64,000 nt of DNA from Bugulina stolonifera (GCA_935421135.1 OW285192.1:14609001-14673000), one strand, 5' to 3'; counted from the stretch's first letter, positions 9,394-22,419 are shown. Numbers and translations: made by a program. The notes: a model not told the origin generated them from the letters alone.

Positions 9394-12300
9394 TCATGAC
9401 ATAGCCCCCTGCTTCACTTGCTCTAACATGTCATCAAGAGTCTTCATGAACAGTTTCCTATCAGTAGCTGTTGCTTGAGTCCAAGAGAGAGGTAGGTGGG
9501 TAGAGACAGGCTTCCGGTCTACAATCAACCAAATAGACAAAATATGCTTCATTCACCCAATCAATGACTGCTTTATAAAAGTAGTAAATACATTGCTCAT
9601 CTTTTCAACATTTATTTGTTTGACTATTGATGCTTAGTGATGCTGAAGTTATCCTTCTAGCCATAACAGCTAGCCACATTTTCAGAAGATTGTGTTAGCC
9701 CGATTCTCATACTGCAAGCATATTTTTGCACAGACATGATTACTTCACTAAGCTATATCTAACATGGTAATAGTAATTCTAATGAACATTGTGGCTAAAA
9801 GCTAGCAGTAAAACCGTATATTTTACACCTAAAACCTTCCGAAAGAAATATTAATACCTACCTTGAAAGAATTTTCCATTCGAGGCACTTTTAACAGCTG
9901 GTGATACCGCTAGCCATACCACAGTATCGGCTCCTTGCTCTGCAGTCCTAAGCTTGTTCTTCATACGAGAGTAGAAAGATGGCATTGCTTGCTGTACAGC
10001 TAAGGAATAAACATATATCATAATTCTAACAGCAAGAATAATTGGGAGATCATGTTGCAGTTCCATTATAGCAATTCGCCGTGATTCGATGTAGCCCAAC
10101 ATGGTATCTAAAAGGTGGAGAAACTATGGGTCAATGTAGTCAAGCTAACTTGAATTCAATTTTAGCTTAGGTGGAATTTCTACATTATACGTCTTAGACA
10201 AAAACATTCTGATGCTCCCCTCTTGTTTCCGAAAATTGTTTTTCAGGTGTTGATCAGAGAAATGTTGTTAGGATGAGCAGTTACAACTAACACATAGGCA
10301 TGAGTTCAATCCTTTTCTACTTCGCATTGTACAGTGATAATGAGTGAGTTGTGCTACCCCTGCCAGCTGCATAACTGTATGTTATCTGCCATAAGGTACA
10401 GGTACGAGTAGCAACCAACCTGGAGTATCAGCCCACCCAGGGTGCATGGAAGTGAACATGACGGCTGGGTGCTGCTGAGCGTATTCTTCAGTCATAATCA
10501 CCTGCTGCCTCTTCTGTTGGGCATACGCTGTCGTACCATCGAATGGTCTCATCTTCTCACTCTGAAGGTCATCGACCTTGAGCTTCTCTGTCAGCATTCC
10601 ACCCGATGATACTGTTATCTAGAGTAAACTCAGAGTAAAGGAAATGAGGCATGCGTTTACATCTCACTAATAACGGCTGTGGTTAATAGAACAAGGTAGA
10701 CTATCCAATGAGTGCGTACTGAGGTTAAAAACTGGCTGAGTTCACTAGACAGGGCAAACTGAGCTTCAGATGGACCGAACTCGAACTATGAATATGCAGG
10801 GAAGTAAAGTGGGGAAAGAGAGATAGGTAACCATAACAGAAGTATCAAGGTCAAAGAGGCTCTCACAAATCAATCATTTCTGGTTCTACATGTAAATATC
10901 CAGTTGAAATATGAAGGTATTCTATCAAACAATTTTCTCCTTTACACCATGAAGGGATTGGGTCAGCTTTCCGTTTTTCACAACGTGGTCACATGCTCTG
11001 TGTAATGTCATACAGATTATTCAACAGTGTTCTATTGACTACTTCAACTCCTAAAAACGGCCAAATCTCTTTTACATGTAGGTTTCAGTCAATATTAGAG
11101 ATGGTGTGAAAGTCAAGTCTGTTTGCCAACACTTACCACCCGTGGATCTGAGGATTGTGAGATTAAGGGCAATAAACATTTGGTTAGAATGTGTAAAGCT
11201 AGGGTATTGGTAGCAAAGTTAGACTCAAATCCAAATGAATCAAGTTTTCTCTCATGATTCATACATCCAGCATTGTTTATCTGCAACAAAACAATGATGG
11301 CTGGACATGTCTCTACACGAGTATTGTAATATAAAGTACAAATAAGTCACCCTAAATTCCGATTAGTAAATCAGAATTATTCTAGTCATCCTGGCCTACC
11401 TAGCTTAGCTAATGACCTACCTAGCTAATTACTGATATATTTTGATGACTTTTGACGGAAATCTAAATTGCTTGACAAGAGTTACCAAAACATTAAATTG
11501 TATCAAGACGGTATTTGATTAGATAATCTGGTACACTGAAACAAAAAGACGTCAGTTGACTATTGGCTATTTAACTTACCAAAACATCCAGCTTGTTCTG
11601 GTCACGTACAAACTCTGTGGCAAACTTGTAAACATCTACAGGGTTGGCCAGGTCAACAATATGTAGGAACACAGACTAGCAAAATGAAGATAAAGCTTGG
11701 AAAGTATGTTTATATGCACACATAAAACATGCTGAGTGTATGCACAAAGATGTAGGTAAGACAACTTCAAATAAGTATAAAGTTAAACAGGAATATAAGC
11801 TCTGTAATACATGTACCCAACTTTCATCTGAATTTAAATAAAAATCAGGTTACTAATCCACAAGATTCACCTCATTATTTGAAGATTGCTTGATCTCTGC
11901 TACAGCAGCTGTTCCCTTTTCTTCATTTCTACAAACCAAGTGCACAGTTCCTCCACTTTTGGCTATCTCAGATGCCGTTACCTTACCAATGCCTGCACAA
12001 GTATATCAGTTATTTAATCGATATCTACCCATATTAAGGTGCTTCCCTTTTGAATTAACTAAATATTTGATACCATGAGCTCATGCTTGGAAAATTATAG
12101 AAAAAATACAAGGTAGATGACCAAGTGATCAATATAAATCCGTATGAAGTTCATGTAGTAAAGTAGAAATAGTTATAGTAGCTGTAGTTTTACATAGCGC
12201 AACACAACAGGGGTACTTATGACCTTCTAAGAGGCCAACTTGCATTTTACAGAGAAAAAATTCTTTAACTTGAACTTCATGATGTCATAGCAAATCTTAT

Positions 12301-13221
12301 ATTAACACACTCACCACTGTTCGCACCAGTAACCATGTAACTAACACCATGGGCATTTATAGATGATAAATCATTGGGTGCAAAGTTCTTTGCTGCTGAA
12401 TCATAACCATTTCTTCAAAATAGTAAACAACTTGTTATCAACGCTTGGAAATGTACATGACTGTAGTGGAAAAATATACTATATTTCTAATTAGTCTCTT
12501 TTAACTGGAGCTAAATTAGTCTCCTCAGTTAATGAGCATTTTGCACAGTTACCAGACTCCCGTCTCAAATTGTTAGATACACTTTCTTCTAACAACACAC
12601 TCTGTAAGTGCACATAGGACTTCAAAAGTCGCATATCCTTCTCCTTTACTGATTATGTCACCCATACAGAAACTCGAAGACTAATTCTCTACAAAGTTAG
12701 TGGAAACCACCACAATACAACTAAAAGTCGGCTAGTGATACTCAACTAGAACAGCTACTGTGGATAAGACTAAGAAAAATAAGGGATGAATGGGTTTGCT
12801 TTTGAGTCTGAATGATTCTTTCATTCTGTATGGCTTATCTTTATGAGATAAGAATGAGTCACTCATGATTGTCAGTGGAGTGTCAGCGCAAAGATGTTTT
12901 AAAATAAAAATGAGTTACTAAACTATAACTATAGGGGTTTCGCTACTTTTATATTATGATGCTCAGAAGATAAATTCCTTGCATAAAAAACATCATAAAC
13001 TATTACTATTCTATAACTAGTCTGACTATCATTATATTACTATTCTATAACTAGTCTGACTATCATTATATTCATATTCTATTGTCTAATTGATCATGAT
13101 ATCATGATTTTGAGAAAAAAATCCTGAATAAATTATTTCAATAGAATATTTATTTGATTACTAACTTTGTGTACTCCTTTAAACCTTTCAAAAACCACAC
13201 AGTCTTGCTGAAAAAACTCAT
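9394..13221 (-). CDS. DHRS12: Dehydrogenase/reductase SDR family member 12
   Basis: There are eight exons: 13166-13221, 12315-12412, 11871-11992, 11580-11675, 11137-11280, 10420-10618, 9862-9999 and 9394-9518. Phases close to 325 aa, close to the human protein. The N-terminus (MSFFSKTVWFLKGLKEYTK) matches the DHRS12-type leader. The Rossmann cofactor motif is VTGANSGIGK. The NNAG motif, the VSSGG serine and the YAQQK (Y-x3-K) catalytic pair are all present, so the enzyme should be active. The diagnostic MHPGWADTP and AEQGADTVVWLA blocks and the FFQDRKPVSTHLPLSW C-terminal region are kept. It is an NAD(P)-dependent oxidoreductase whose substrate in animals is poorly known. It is divergently arranged with the aldehyde dehydrogenase, 363 bp between start codons, which suggests a shared promoter. 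Confidence 0.93.
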
Positions 13222-13584
13222 AGTTTTTTACTCTTGACAGATAACTTCGCTTGGCTATAACTCCCTCATATACCTTACCTTCCTGATTTACATTTCACTT
13301 GCATAACTTAAAAGCCGAAAATTATGTAACATTTTCGTTATACTTCCGGTTAACTAACGTGGGCACGTGGGTAATCTCAAAAAACAACATTGAGTTTTGC
13401 TGAACTTATATTGATTGGTTTATGAAGTGAAATAACGGCCAATCAGTACGCCTGTTTAGATTACTTATGAAAGGTCAAGGTGCAATAGCCTGAATAACTT
13501 AAACTATCCTATCGGGGCGCTAAAGAATCAACCGCAAATAGTTCTAGCCTGTGTTCTGACTTTTTCGTCGACCAGCTGCAAGAA
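13222..13584. promoter_or_regulatory. Probable bidirectional promoter, DHRS12 / ALDH
   Basis: Only 363 bp separate the two divergent start codons. The spacer holds an ETS-like ACTTCCGGTT near 13344, an E-box CACGTG at 13364-13369, and two oppositely oriented CCAAT boxes (GATTGG near 13413 and CCAATCAG near 13439). Such motif pairs are typical of shared housekeeping promoters. No TATA element is clearly placed. The two oxidoreductases may be co-expressed, which is inference. Confidence 0.55.
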
Positions 13585-16500
13585 ATGTTGATTCTCCAGA
13601 AAGGAGCGGCATATCTTGCAGGGAGCAGTAAGACTGTTGCATTGTTTAAAAACTTTCGTATTGTTTCCAAGTCAAAATTCTTTGCATTCATGTCTTCTTC
13701 TGCATTACCCAACATAACGCCAACCTACACCCAGGCAAGTAGAATTCTTGCAGTGAAAGAGCAAAATAATTTAATACTATAATCATAATGTCCATGTGAA
13801 TGTTGCATCGATCTTGTCTTCCTCTTTAATCTTTATCTTATCATCTTTGGTTAGGTTGCAAGGGAAAGAGCAGATTAGACCACTTATCTCCTTTTTTTTT
13901 AGTACGCACTAGAGCACACTGCAAGGTTATTTTTATTAATTGAATTTTTATTTATTGATTGAAATTGACAACTGATGTTACCTGTTCTTTGCTAGTACGT
14001 ACTAAAGCCGGTGTGGCAAGCGGTACGCCTCTTGTTTTGATAACAAGATTTTATTAAGTGGTTATCGTTCATGCTATGTTAGCATTTATTAAAGGGTTTT
14101 AGCTTTTAACTCTCTTATGGTTTTTGGCAGAAAACTATTGTGGTAAGCCGACGATCTGATGACGTATAAAATAATTACAATTGTTTTGTAATACGAATAT
14201 TTACATCAGATCATGAAGGTTAAGTTTGTTTGTTGATATTGTAATCAGTTGTATCTTTCAGTTGTTTATTAATAATGAGTGGGTAGATGCTAAGAGTGGA
14301 AAGACGTTTCCAAGTTACAACCCTGCCACTGAGGAAAAGATATGCGATATATCAGAGGCTGACGCTGTAAGTTAGCTCAAATAAAATTATTATTTCCTGC
14401 AGAGGTTGCTAATGCAATGAAATAACCAAATTCATTGATAGTTGAAAGAGTTGGCTATTTTGCGCAGGAAGATGTAAACGAAGCAGTTAAGGCAGCAATT
14501 ACAGCTTTCAAAAGAAATTCCAAATGGAGGAAGATGGATGCATCTGCTCGTGGAAAGATATTGACGAGAGCAGGGGAGTTGATGCTGGAGCAGAAACATA
14601 CTATAGCTGTAAGTTAGCTAAATAACGCGTTAATGCTTCCAATTTTTTTATATTGTAATTATGTTGTGCATGTACCATATGATATAACTCACTGTAGAAC
14701 ACAAAACTGAAATTTCAAGTAGTAGTAGTAGTAGCGCGATTGTTGCACCTTACCCTTCAACGGTTATGCCCTGTAATTTACATAGAGCCTTGAGACTCTG
14801 GATGCGGGGAAACCATACCACGACTCACTTGATGACGTAGAGCATGCTGCCGATGTTTTCAAATATTATGCTGGTCTTGCTGACAAGTCGCTGGGAAGAA
14901 CATTGTTACCAGGTATTAAAATATTCTCTCGTTCAATCTGACGTAATATACATGGAGAACACCATGTTAGCATAGTGCACAGTGATTTTTAAATCTCCCA
15001 GGCTTCGTTGTTCACTATGAAAGGAATACATGCTTCAGGCGAAAATGGCAGAATACATGTCACAGGCGAAAAATGCTGATAGTGCTAATATCTTTTACAG
15101 ATGGACAGTACTTTGCATATACAAGACAGGAGCCAATTGGAGTGTGTGGTGGTATAATACCAGTAAGTCGAGACTAGACTATGTTCAACCATATGCCATC
15201 ATGGAAGGGCTTAGTTATTTAAGTGCCATGGATTGCTTATTGACTCTCTGCTTTATCAGTATTCATGTATTCATATACTGTCAGAATGATATACTAGCAA
15301 TCGGAAAGCAGATCTAAGTTTTACTTTTCCTTTTATTGAAGCAAAAACTTTTTTAGTGATGGGCTTCGGAGAAACACTGAACTGTTTTGATTGAGCTCAC
15401 TGCATCTTCTATGTTATAGTGGAACTATCCTATTTCTCTGCTGGCATGGAAGTTGGGACCAGCTCTTGCTTGTGGTAATGTATGCCTAATAAAACCTTCA
15501 GAGTTGACTCCCCTGACTGCACTGCACACCGCATCTGTTTTCAAGGAGGTAAGGTCACGAGTGGTTATCATTTAATGCCATAGTATATTATTAGCAACTG
15601 AAAGCCTGACTACTAAGAGAAATATCTCAACTCTCATTAATTCTCCTCTTTGTTTTATTCTCAAACTTACATTTAATTATACTTCGTACAACTGGCTGTC
15701 AACTTATCATCATGTAGGACTTTTCGCTTTGATTCCACACTAATGTAGAGTCTCCATATATTTTGTTACCTCAACATTGCATGCACGCTTTGAGTATGAC
15801 TTTGCCTAGCCATTGTACCCTTTCTCAAGCATAGTATCAATGTAGTTAGACATGTATTTAAGGTTTAATATGCATGAAGGACCTGACTGGTTTAAATATG
15901 ATACTACAAATTTTCCATAGGTATACATAGTATGTATGGGCCAGTGTAGAATATTAATAATTGTGTCATGTTTAGATGCTGCCAGATAAAATGTAAATGT
16001 TTATGTTATAGTTTGTCACAGTATATACTGTATCATGTTGAGACATTAGGTACTTAACTGTTGAAGGCTGGTTTGCCGGCTGGAGTGCTCAACATTCTAC
16101 CTGGGTATGGGGCCACAGCTGGAGCCACCCTAGCTTCTCATCCAGATGTTAGAAAAATTGCTTTTACTGGTTCAACTGCAGTAAGTGACACTGTCATCCA
16201 GTTATTTTAGCTAATATGATAAATGAAAAGCATATTGTATTTATGTATTTGTACATGAATCTGTATGTTCATTCATTGCACACTAAAGTAATAATATCAA
16301 GTAATTACATATCAGTCACTCACAATATTAGTGTTTAGAATTCTGCGTTTACCCTGTACCACTTGGTTGATCCGTCTTCCCTACTTCCTGTTGTTTTAGA
16401 CTGCCCGCAAGATCACAGCTTTGACAGCGAATAACTTGGCCAAAACAACGATGGAACTCGGAGGGAAGAGTCCTGCTGTCATTCTACCTGATTGCGACTG

Positions 16501-18981
16501 TATGCACTATTTGGCATGATCGTATTTATAAATTATCAGGAGTTATCTACCTGTTTGTAGTATATCTAGATATTGTGCGCCATACAATTATTATCTCGGG
16601 TATTACATTTCCTCATCTTATACTAGTCACTACATACTGGGCTTAATGTACGATATTATACGCTCATACCATATTATTTGTATATATGTTGTATCATATT
16701 ATTGTATCTCGTATAATTTGTAGTACTATTATATTGTCGTGTTACAGTGGACCAAGCTGCACTATACTGTCACTCTGCGATCATGGCAAACTGCGGACAG
16801 AATTGTTGTGGTATATCAAGGAACTATGTCCATGCTGATGTATATGATGAGTATGTGGCTAAAGCTGTAGCCTGTGCTCAGAACAGAGTTGTCGGGGATC
16901 CATGGAATGCCGACAGTGACAATGGTTCTGTGGTTAGTACACATAAATATTATGCTCTGTATACATTTGTACAAATGAACATGTAACTGTGCAGTATAGT
17001 AATTAATAGATTACTACATACCATAGTATTCATAGATGAATATAGTCATGTATGCCACATTTCCTTGTCCAACAATGGTGATGATCAAACCTTGCCACGG
17101 TGATGTGTGTGGTATCGTATGTAATATGTGTGGAGTTGCTGCATCTCTTTTTTATTGTGGGAAATACATACATGTATAATTATAATGTAATGTGTATTGT
17201 ATGTTTGGATACAAAAAATATTTATCCGAGTTATGTGGGATATATGTATGTATGTGTATGTATAGGTTGTGTATCTATAGGATGTGTATTGTATTATATA
17301 ATATATGTATTATATTACATGTACATGTAATATAATATATGTATTATATTACATGTACATGTAATATAATATATGTATTATATTACATGTACATGTAATA
17401 TAATATATGTATTATATTACATGTACATGTACATGTAATATAATATATGTATTATATTATATGTACATGTAATGGTATATTATGTGTATTTTCATTAGAT
17501 TAGTGAGGTACAAATGAACAAGATACTTGGGTACATTGAATCTGGTAAGAAAGAAGGGGCTAAGCTAGAGTGTGGAGGAGAAAGGATTGGTGATAAGGGC
17601 TGGTTCATACAACCAACCGTCTTCTCCAATGTAACTGATGATATGACCATTGCTAAAGAAGAGGTAAATATCTATAGCAGCTATTATTCACATGAGCAGA
17701 CAATTCCCTTTATGGTATCGTATCTCAAATCTAAAAATAGATACCTGCTAGTATCAGTAGGTTCTTGAAAATGTAATGTAGACTGATACTGATATTATTC
17801 AAATCACATGATTTGGTGCCGCCATCATGCCATGTAACTGTCTACTAGATAATAACATTGTCAACAGTCTAATGCTGGCTTGTTTACTTGTGTTGTTTAC
17901 ATGTTTGTATTTAACTACATATTTATGCCGGCACTGGCTAGACTAAAGGTTACAATCACTCTTGTATATATAATACAGATATTTGGTCCAGTACAGAGTA
18001 TACTCAAGTTTACAGACATAGAAGATGTCCTTGATAGATGTAATGCGTCCGACTATGGTTTGGCAGCAGCTGCATTTACTAAGGATATTGAGAAGGCTGT
18101 ATACTTGGCACATAACCTCAAGGGAGGCATTACCTGGTAAGATGCAAAGAAAGTATTCTTATTAATATTATGGTGTTATACTATGTTATGTTGTATTACG
18201 TTGTGTTACGTTATGTGTATACTCCGGAGTAAGTCCTGTATGTGGGTCATATGATATACTTACAGGGTCATATGATATACTTACAGGGTCATATGATATA
18301 CTTACAGGGTCATATGATATACTTACAGGGTCATATGATATACTTACAGGGTCATATGATATACTTACAGGGTCATATGATATACTTACAGGGTCATATG
18401 ATATACTTACAGGGTCATATGATATACTTACAGGGTCATATGATATACTTACAGGGTCATATGATATACTTACAGGGTCATATGATATACTTACAGGGTC
18501 ATATGATATACTTACAGGGTCATATGATATACTTACAGGGTCATATGATATATTTACAGGGTCAACTGTGCTGATGTTATGACTACTCAGACACCTTTTG
18601 GTGGATTCAAGGGCTCGGGGCATGGCAAGGAATTGTAAGTAAATTATATCTGCTATTGCCCACCATATCTACATGTATGTAGGTGTTCAAAGTGCATGGA
18701 TGTTGCTGTTCAATGGTACTGAAGCTGCTAGTCAAATGTGTGTTGCTATACTTAAATTTGCCCTCCCTTTGCCAGAAAGACAATTCTTGAATGGCATGGA
18801 ATGGTCAAATGACATCAAGTACGCATAAATTGGAATTGTTTTCTCTTTGAACTAGCTGTAGTCAGTAACATTTATCATGATAGCAGTTGTCTTCCTTTTC
18901 ACTTGCAGGGGAGAAGATGCTATGAAAGAATATTGTGAGATGAAAACAGTGATGATTAAAGTGCAGAAAAAGAATTCTTAA
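13585..18981 (+). CDS. Aldehyde dehydrogenase, ALDH1/ALDH2 class, probably mitochondrial
   Basis: There are thirteen exons: 13585-13734, 14262-14366, 14468-14608, 14786-14912, 15101-15162, 15420-15548, 16067-16180, 16400-16499, 16748-16932, 17499-17663, 17979-18136, 18560-18634 and 18909-18981. They give 527 aa with all phases closing. It oxidises aldehydes to acids with NAD(P)+. Residues 1-36 are basic and amphipathic with no acidic residue, like a mitochondrial presequence. A second ATG (MSSS, residue 36) could give a cytosolic form. The core has WNYP (Asn197), KPSE, FTGST, MELGGK (general base Glu295) and GQNCCGISR, where Cys329 is the catalytic cysteine. The common Cys or Val before the nucleophile is Asn here. 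Intron 1 uses a GC donor (CAG|GCAAGT). Intron 9 holds a 34-bp palindromic tandem repeat, and intron 11 is filled with a 21-bp minisatellite up to its acceptor. Whether it is closer to ALDH1A or ALDH2 needs a tree. Confidence 0.93.
17289..17470 (+). repeat. 34-bp self-complementary tandem repeat, about 5 copies
   Basis: The unit consists of ATTATATTACATGTACATGT followed by AATATAATATATGT and is almost its own reverse complement. It lies in ALDH intron 9, ending about 30 bp before the acceptor at 17498. One copy carries an extra ACATGT. The array could fold into long cruciforms or RNA hairpins next to the splice site. Confidence 0.85.
18245..18559 (+). repeat. 21-bp minisatellite, 15 copies, ending in a splice acceptor
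   Basis: The unit is GGTCATATGATATACTTACA plus one G. Fourteen copies are identical, and the last differs by one base (TATTTACAG). The array occupies most of ALDH intron 11 and its last TTACAG is the acceptor of exon 12, which begins GGTCAACTG. Each unit therefore repeats the intron end and the first five exon bases (TTACAG|GGTCA). Because 21 is divisible by 3, the array is open in one frame on each strand, but these peptides (GHMIYLQ and SISYDPV repeats) are not expected to be real proteins. Confidence 0.95.
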
Positions 18982-20173
18982 TCTTCATGTGTGGTCACTT
19001 TCATCATTGTATTTACTTTGCTTTATGGACTCAACTGCTGTGCATAATCATTGACTAACTATTATTCTTATATTCTGTTGTATTTTATATTCTACATCAA
19101 TCCAGTCATGTCAGTGTTTATGACATATCTATGCAATAGTGAACAATTGAATTAAATTCTACTATATACAGTTACTGACGATCTGATAAGGAGTGACATA
19201 TTTCTAATGTTACTATATTACTATATTTATAATATAATATTATCTTAATTGAATTGAGTGGGTTATATGCTTTGTATTATTAGGTGTAGTACTACTAGCT
19301 ATTGGAGGGTCTGTAAACAAGATTTCTCATCTTTGTTACAGGGGTTGTGTACACATGCACATACATATTATGTAGGTGTAGATAACGCCCAATTACCTTC
19401 ATCAAGAATGCAAAGCTAAAGGTTGACACTTGTACATGCTGTAAATTTACTTTAGCAGAGATGTAAAAACATAATTCATCAATGTTTGCTGCACTGTGTA
19501 TACAAATACATGTACATGTATTAATAGTGTTGCGGTTGTGTCATTACTGGAAATATTATTTTATTATAATAATAGCTCACTGTAATATACAATTGTACAC
19601 GTAACTGTAAAAATATAGCAAAATAAGGTTCCACTGCACAAAATAATCATCTAACAGCATTGTTCACAACATGGCATACCAAGTACTTGTAAACTCAACA
19701 CTTACAAGAACATGGGTGTGAGAAAATCAAAACATGGATTATAAAAAGCTGTGAGCATAATATTATGTAAAATATAACTCTAAAATAGTTTATTTGAATA
19801 AAATCATTGAATATAAAATTGAGCGAAATAAGTTTTAACAAGGTTATAAGAATTCATTATAATATATGTATCCTATGCCCACCAAAGGAGTTATCCCCAC
19901 ATTGATAATCTAAGCAGGTTCTAACCATGTGGGAAAGTGTATAGATAAACATTAAGGCAGCATTTAATAAACTGGAATGACTTTCTATAGAGACGATGCG
20001 CAGTTTTCAGTTATATAAAAATCAAGGTGTGATCGTGTTGAAGCTCGAAAATTTTTTGGTTTGAAGATACACATTTTACCAAATCTGCACAGAAAGACAT
20101 AAACCGAAGAGTACATATACAATGTATATAATGGTCAGCCTGAGAAGGAGATATTTGATGGAGCTGATGCTAT
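18982..20173. other. Intergenic between convergent 3' ends
   Basis: This is the spacer between the ALDH stop and the stop of the SHIPPO gene on the other strand. It is AT-rich and should contain both 3' untranslated regions. AATAAA-like and ATTAAA-like signals occur (for example near 19151 and 19797), but none can be assigned with confidence. No other gene is seen. Confidence 0.5.
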
Positions 20174-22419
20174 TTATTCATCACTGGCTAAATCAGCTAC
20201 TGGTGCAGTATATTGGCTATGTCGAAGTCCAAAACTATAAGCTGGTCGTTTCTTCATAACAGCATTGATTGCCTGCAATGAGATTAGAAACAAAATGGCT
20301 GACACATGCTCCATCCCTTGTTGTATCTACTAACAATTATATACTGGGTTAGGTTAGTTGCTAACATATAAATATGATAATTTATTCTAGTCCTTTCATG
20401 CTCAAGCATACAATCTTCAATGTGCCAGCCCCCAAGTTTCTGTTATCACTTCTTAATTTTCAGGGTTTAATGTCGATTTTAGGTTATCTCAGTCTGTGTA
20501 TTATGGACAATGTAGATGTACTAATACAAACATTCACAATAAGGAATATTCAGTAGTTGTCTACTCACTGTGTCAACTGAGTGGGCTCCAGGCCCAGGTT
20601 TGACGGTGGCATCTTCAGGCATATAGGATCTACTAGTGATGCTGTATACTGGTGCTTTGGTCTTGAAGTTATTAGTAGCCTCACTTAGATTGTATGCACA
20701 TGGACCAGGAGTCTGAAACATTCATTCAAGGTCAAGAAAAGTTCATAATTATGGGTAATCATTACATATCTTACAATATACATGTACATGTATAGACAAG
20801 TATATACTTGCATATAATATTTAGATAATTCCAACCAATATTTCACAACAGAAAATCCTTAATGTGTGACTACCCGAAGCTGCATAGGTGTACATGTACA
20901 TGGTATATTACACTTGCATTGTTTCTGATATATAATCTAGTTACACACACTTGAGCATAGTCTAATTGTAGATCATGAAAATATGTCAGGGTATGGAATT
21001 ACCAAATTAGTGTTTGCATGCCTAATAAATTGATTTCAGTTACACACAGATATTGAACCGCAATACAATTATACTACCTTTCATCGATATGGTATTTAAA
21101 TGAAAACAAGGTACCATGTTCCATGTACACACATAATATTTGTGTTTAAGTTTACCTTTTTCAAATCTTCATCAAAGCCTCCAACCTTGCTACGGCCAGT
21201 CATAGAGAACTGAGGGGCAGACGATTTGGTCACATGTTTATGGCCCACAATCTGAGGCAGACTGTAGTTGTTTGGTGCGGGGGCAGTATCACTCTTCCTA
21301 CCTCTGGCTCTCAGACCAAACGTATACGCTGGAGCGCTCTCACTCATGTGCTTTCCAGAGGTCCTCAGGTCATAGGCCCCAGGGCCAGGTACATTCAGTC
21401 TGTTAAGGCAAAGAAAACAGTTAGAGCACCAGAAAAAGTGGAGCAAGTTGGAAAGACTAAGACATTTTGAAGAACATTGGGTTTTCAAACGGTTATCAGC
21501 ATGCCTGGCATAAATGCCATATTATTTTGCTATTGTTCATTTTCCAAACCAAAGCAACATATTACATGTTCTAACATCAAGCAGAGATGGTTTGCTGGAC
21601 TATGCCCCTCTTCCAGCTCCTCTCTTAAGATACCCTGAGGCTATCATTGACTTACTTGGCTTCTGTTGGGGGAAACTGCCGAGAGGCCAAGGTCCATACT
21701 GGCTGGGCATTTTTGTGTGACTTCTGGAGTGGGGGTAGAGAGTAGATGGGACCAGGGCTATTATCAGTGGAGTAGTCCTTATGTCTACAACAATACAGGT
21801 ATAGGGGATGCAGTAAATGTATGTACATGTAGACATGGTTTACAATATTCTTAGTAGCAATGGTATTTAATTGTTGGCGCTGTGTAACTTTAGTCTTGAA
21901 CTACAATATCGGCAAATATCAAACGTAGTTTCATTTTACAACACAAATAAGTTATATTATTCTATTTTTTATAAAGAATGACTTTCTTTATGACAATAAA
22001 TCAAAGCAAAAATTTCTTATTGTTTGTTATGCTCTTTATAAATACGTGTATATAAATAGATAGGAAATTATTGGTGCTGGGACAGTAAGCTCTAATGGCT
22101 AGCACCATGAGTATATACGTACAAATAAATTAATTAACAACAGTGCCTTCCAAGTGTACTTGCCAAGATATCTCTTCCTAAAATTTCAAGTTGATTATGC
22201 AATAAGGTCTGACTTTGCGGAAACACACAATGTGAAAAGTACAAATATTACAACTCACTTAATTCCAAATTGGTAGGCTGGAGCCTTTTCTTGCGTACTC
22301 CTTGGATCCAGACCTCCAGGTCCAATAAGAGATGGGAGGGCATAGCATGGTCCCGGGCTAGAATACATGGCAGCAATTGGGCCTCGCGCTTTAGTATATT
22401 GATATTCTTGCATGACCAT
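20174..22419 (-). CDS. Outer dense fibre 3 / CIMAP1-like SHIPPO-repeat protein
   Basis: The coding exons are 22259-22419, 21656-21784, 21156-21399, 20569-20712 and 20174-20272, closing to 258 aa, about the length of human ODF3 (CIMAP1A). The protein is a series of STPGR/SHIPPO repeats: SSPGPCYALPS, NSPGPIYSLP, NVPGPGAYDL, APAPNNYSLP, KTPGPCAYNL and KPGPGAHS. The interspersed APAYQFGI, APAYTFGLR, APQFSMTGRSK and PAYSFGLRHSQY blocks match ODF3. Proteins of this family line ciliary and sperm-tail microtubules. The ATG at 22419 is the first in frame. The exon appears to begin at 22449 after a TTTTAG acceptor, so a non-coding 5' exon is likely. The exact CIMAP1 paralogue cannot be told. Confidence 0.9.

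Noticed and set aside
18186..18623. Long repetitive frames over the minisatellite on both strands
   Set aside because: They exist only because the unit is 21 bp. They overlap an intron and its acceptor and have no conserved features.
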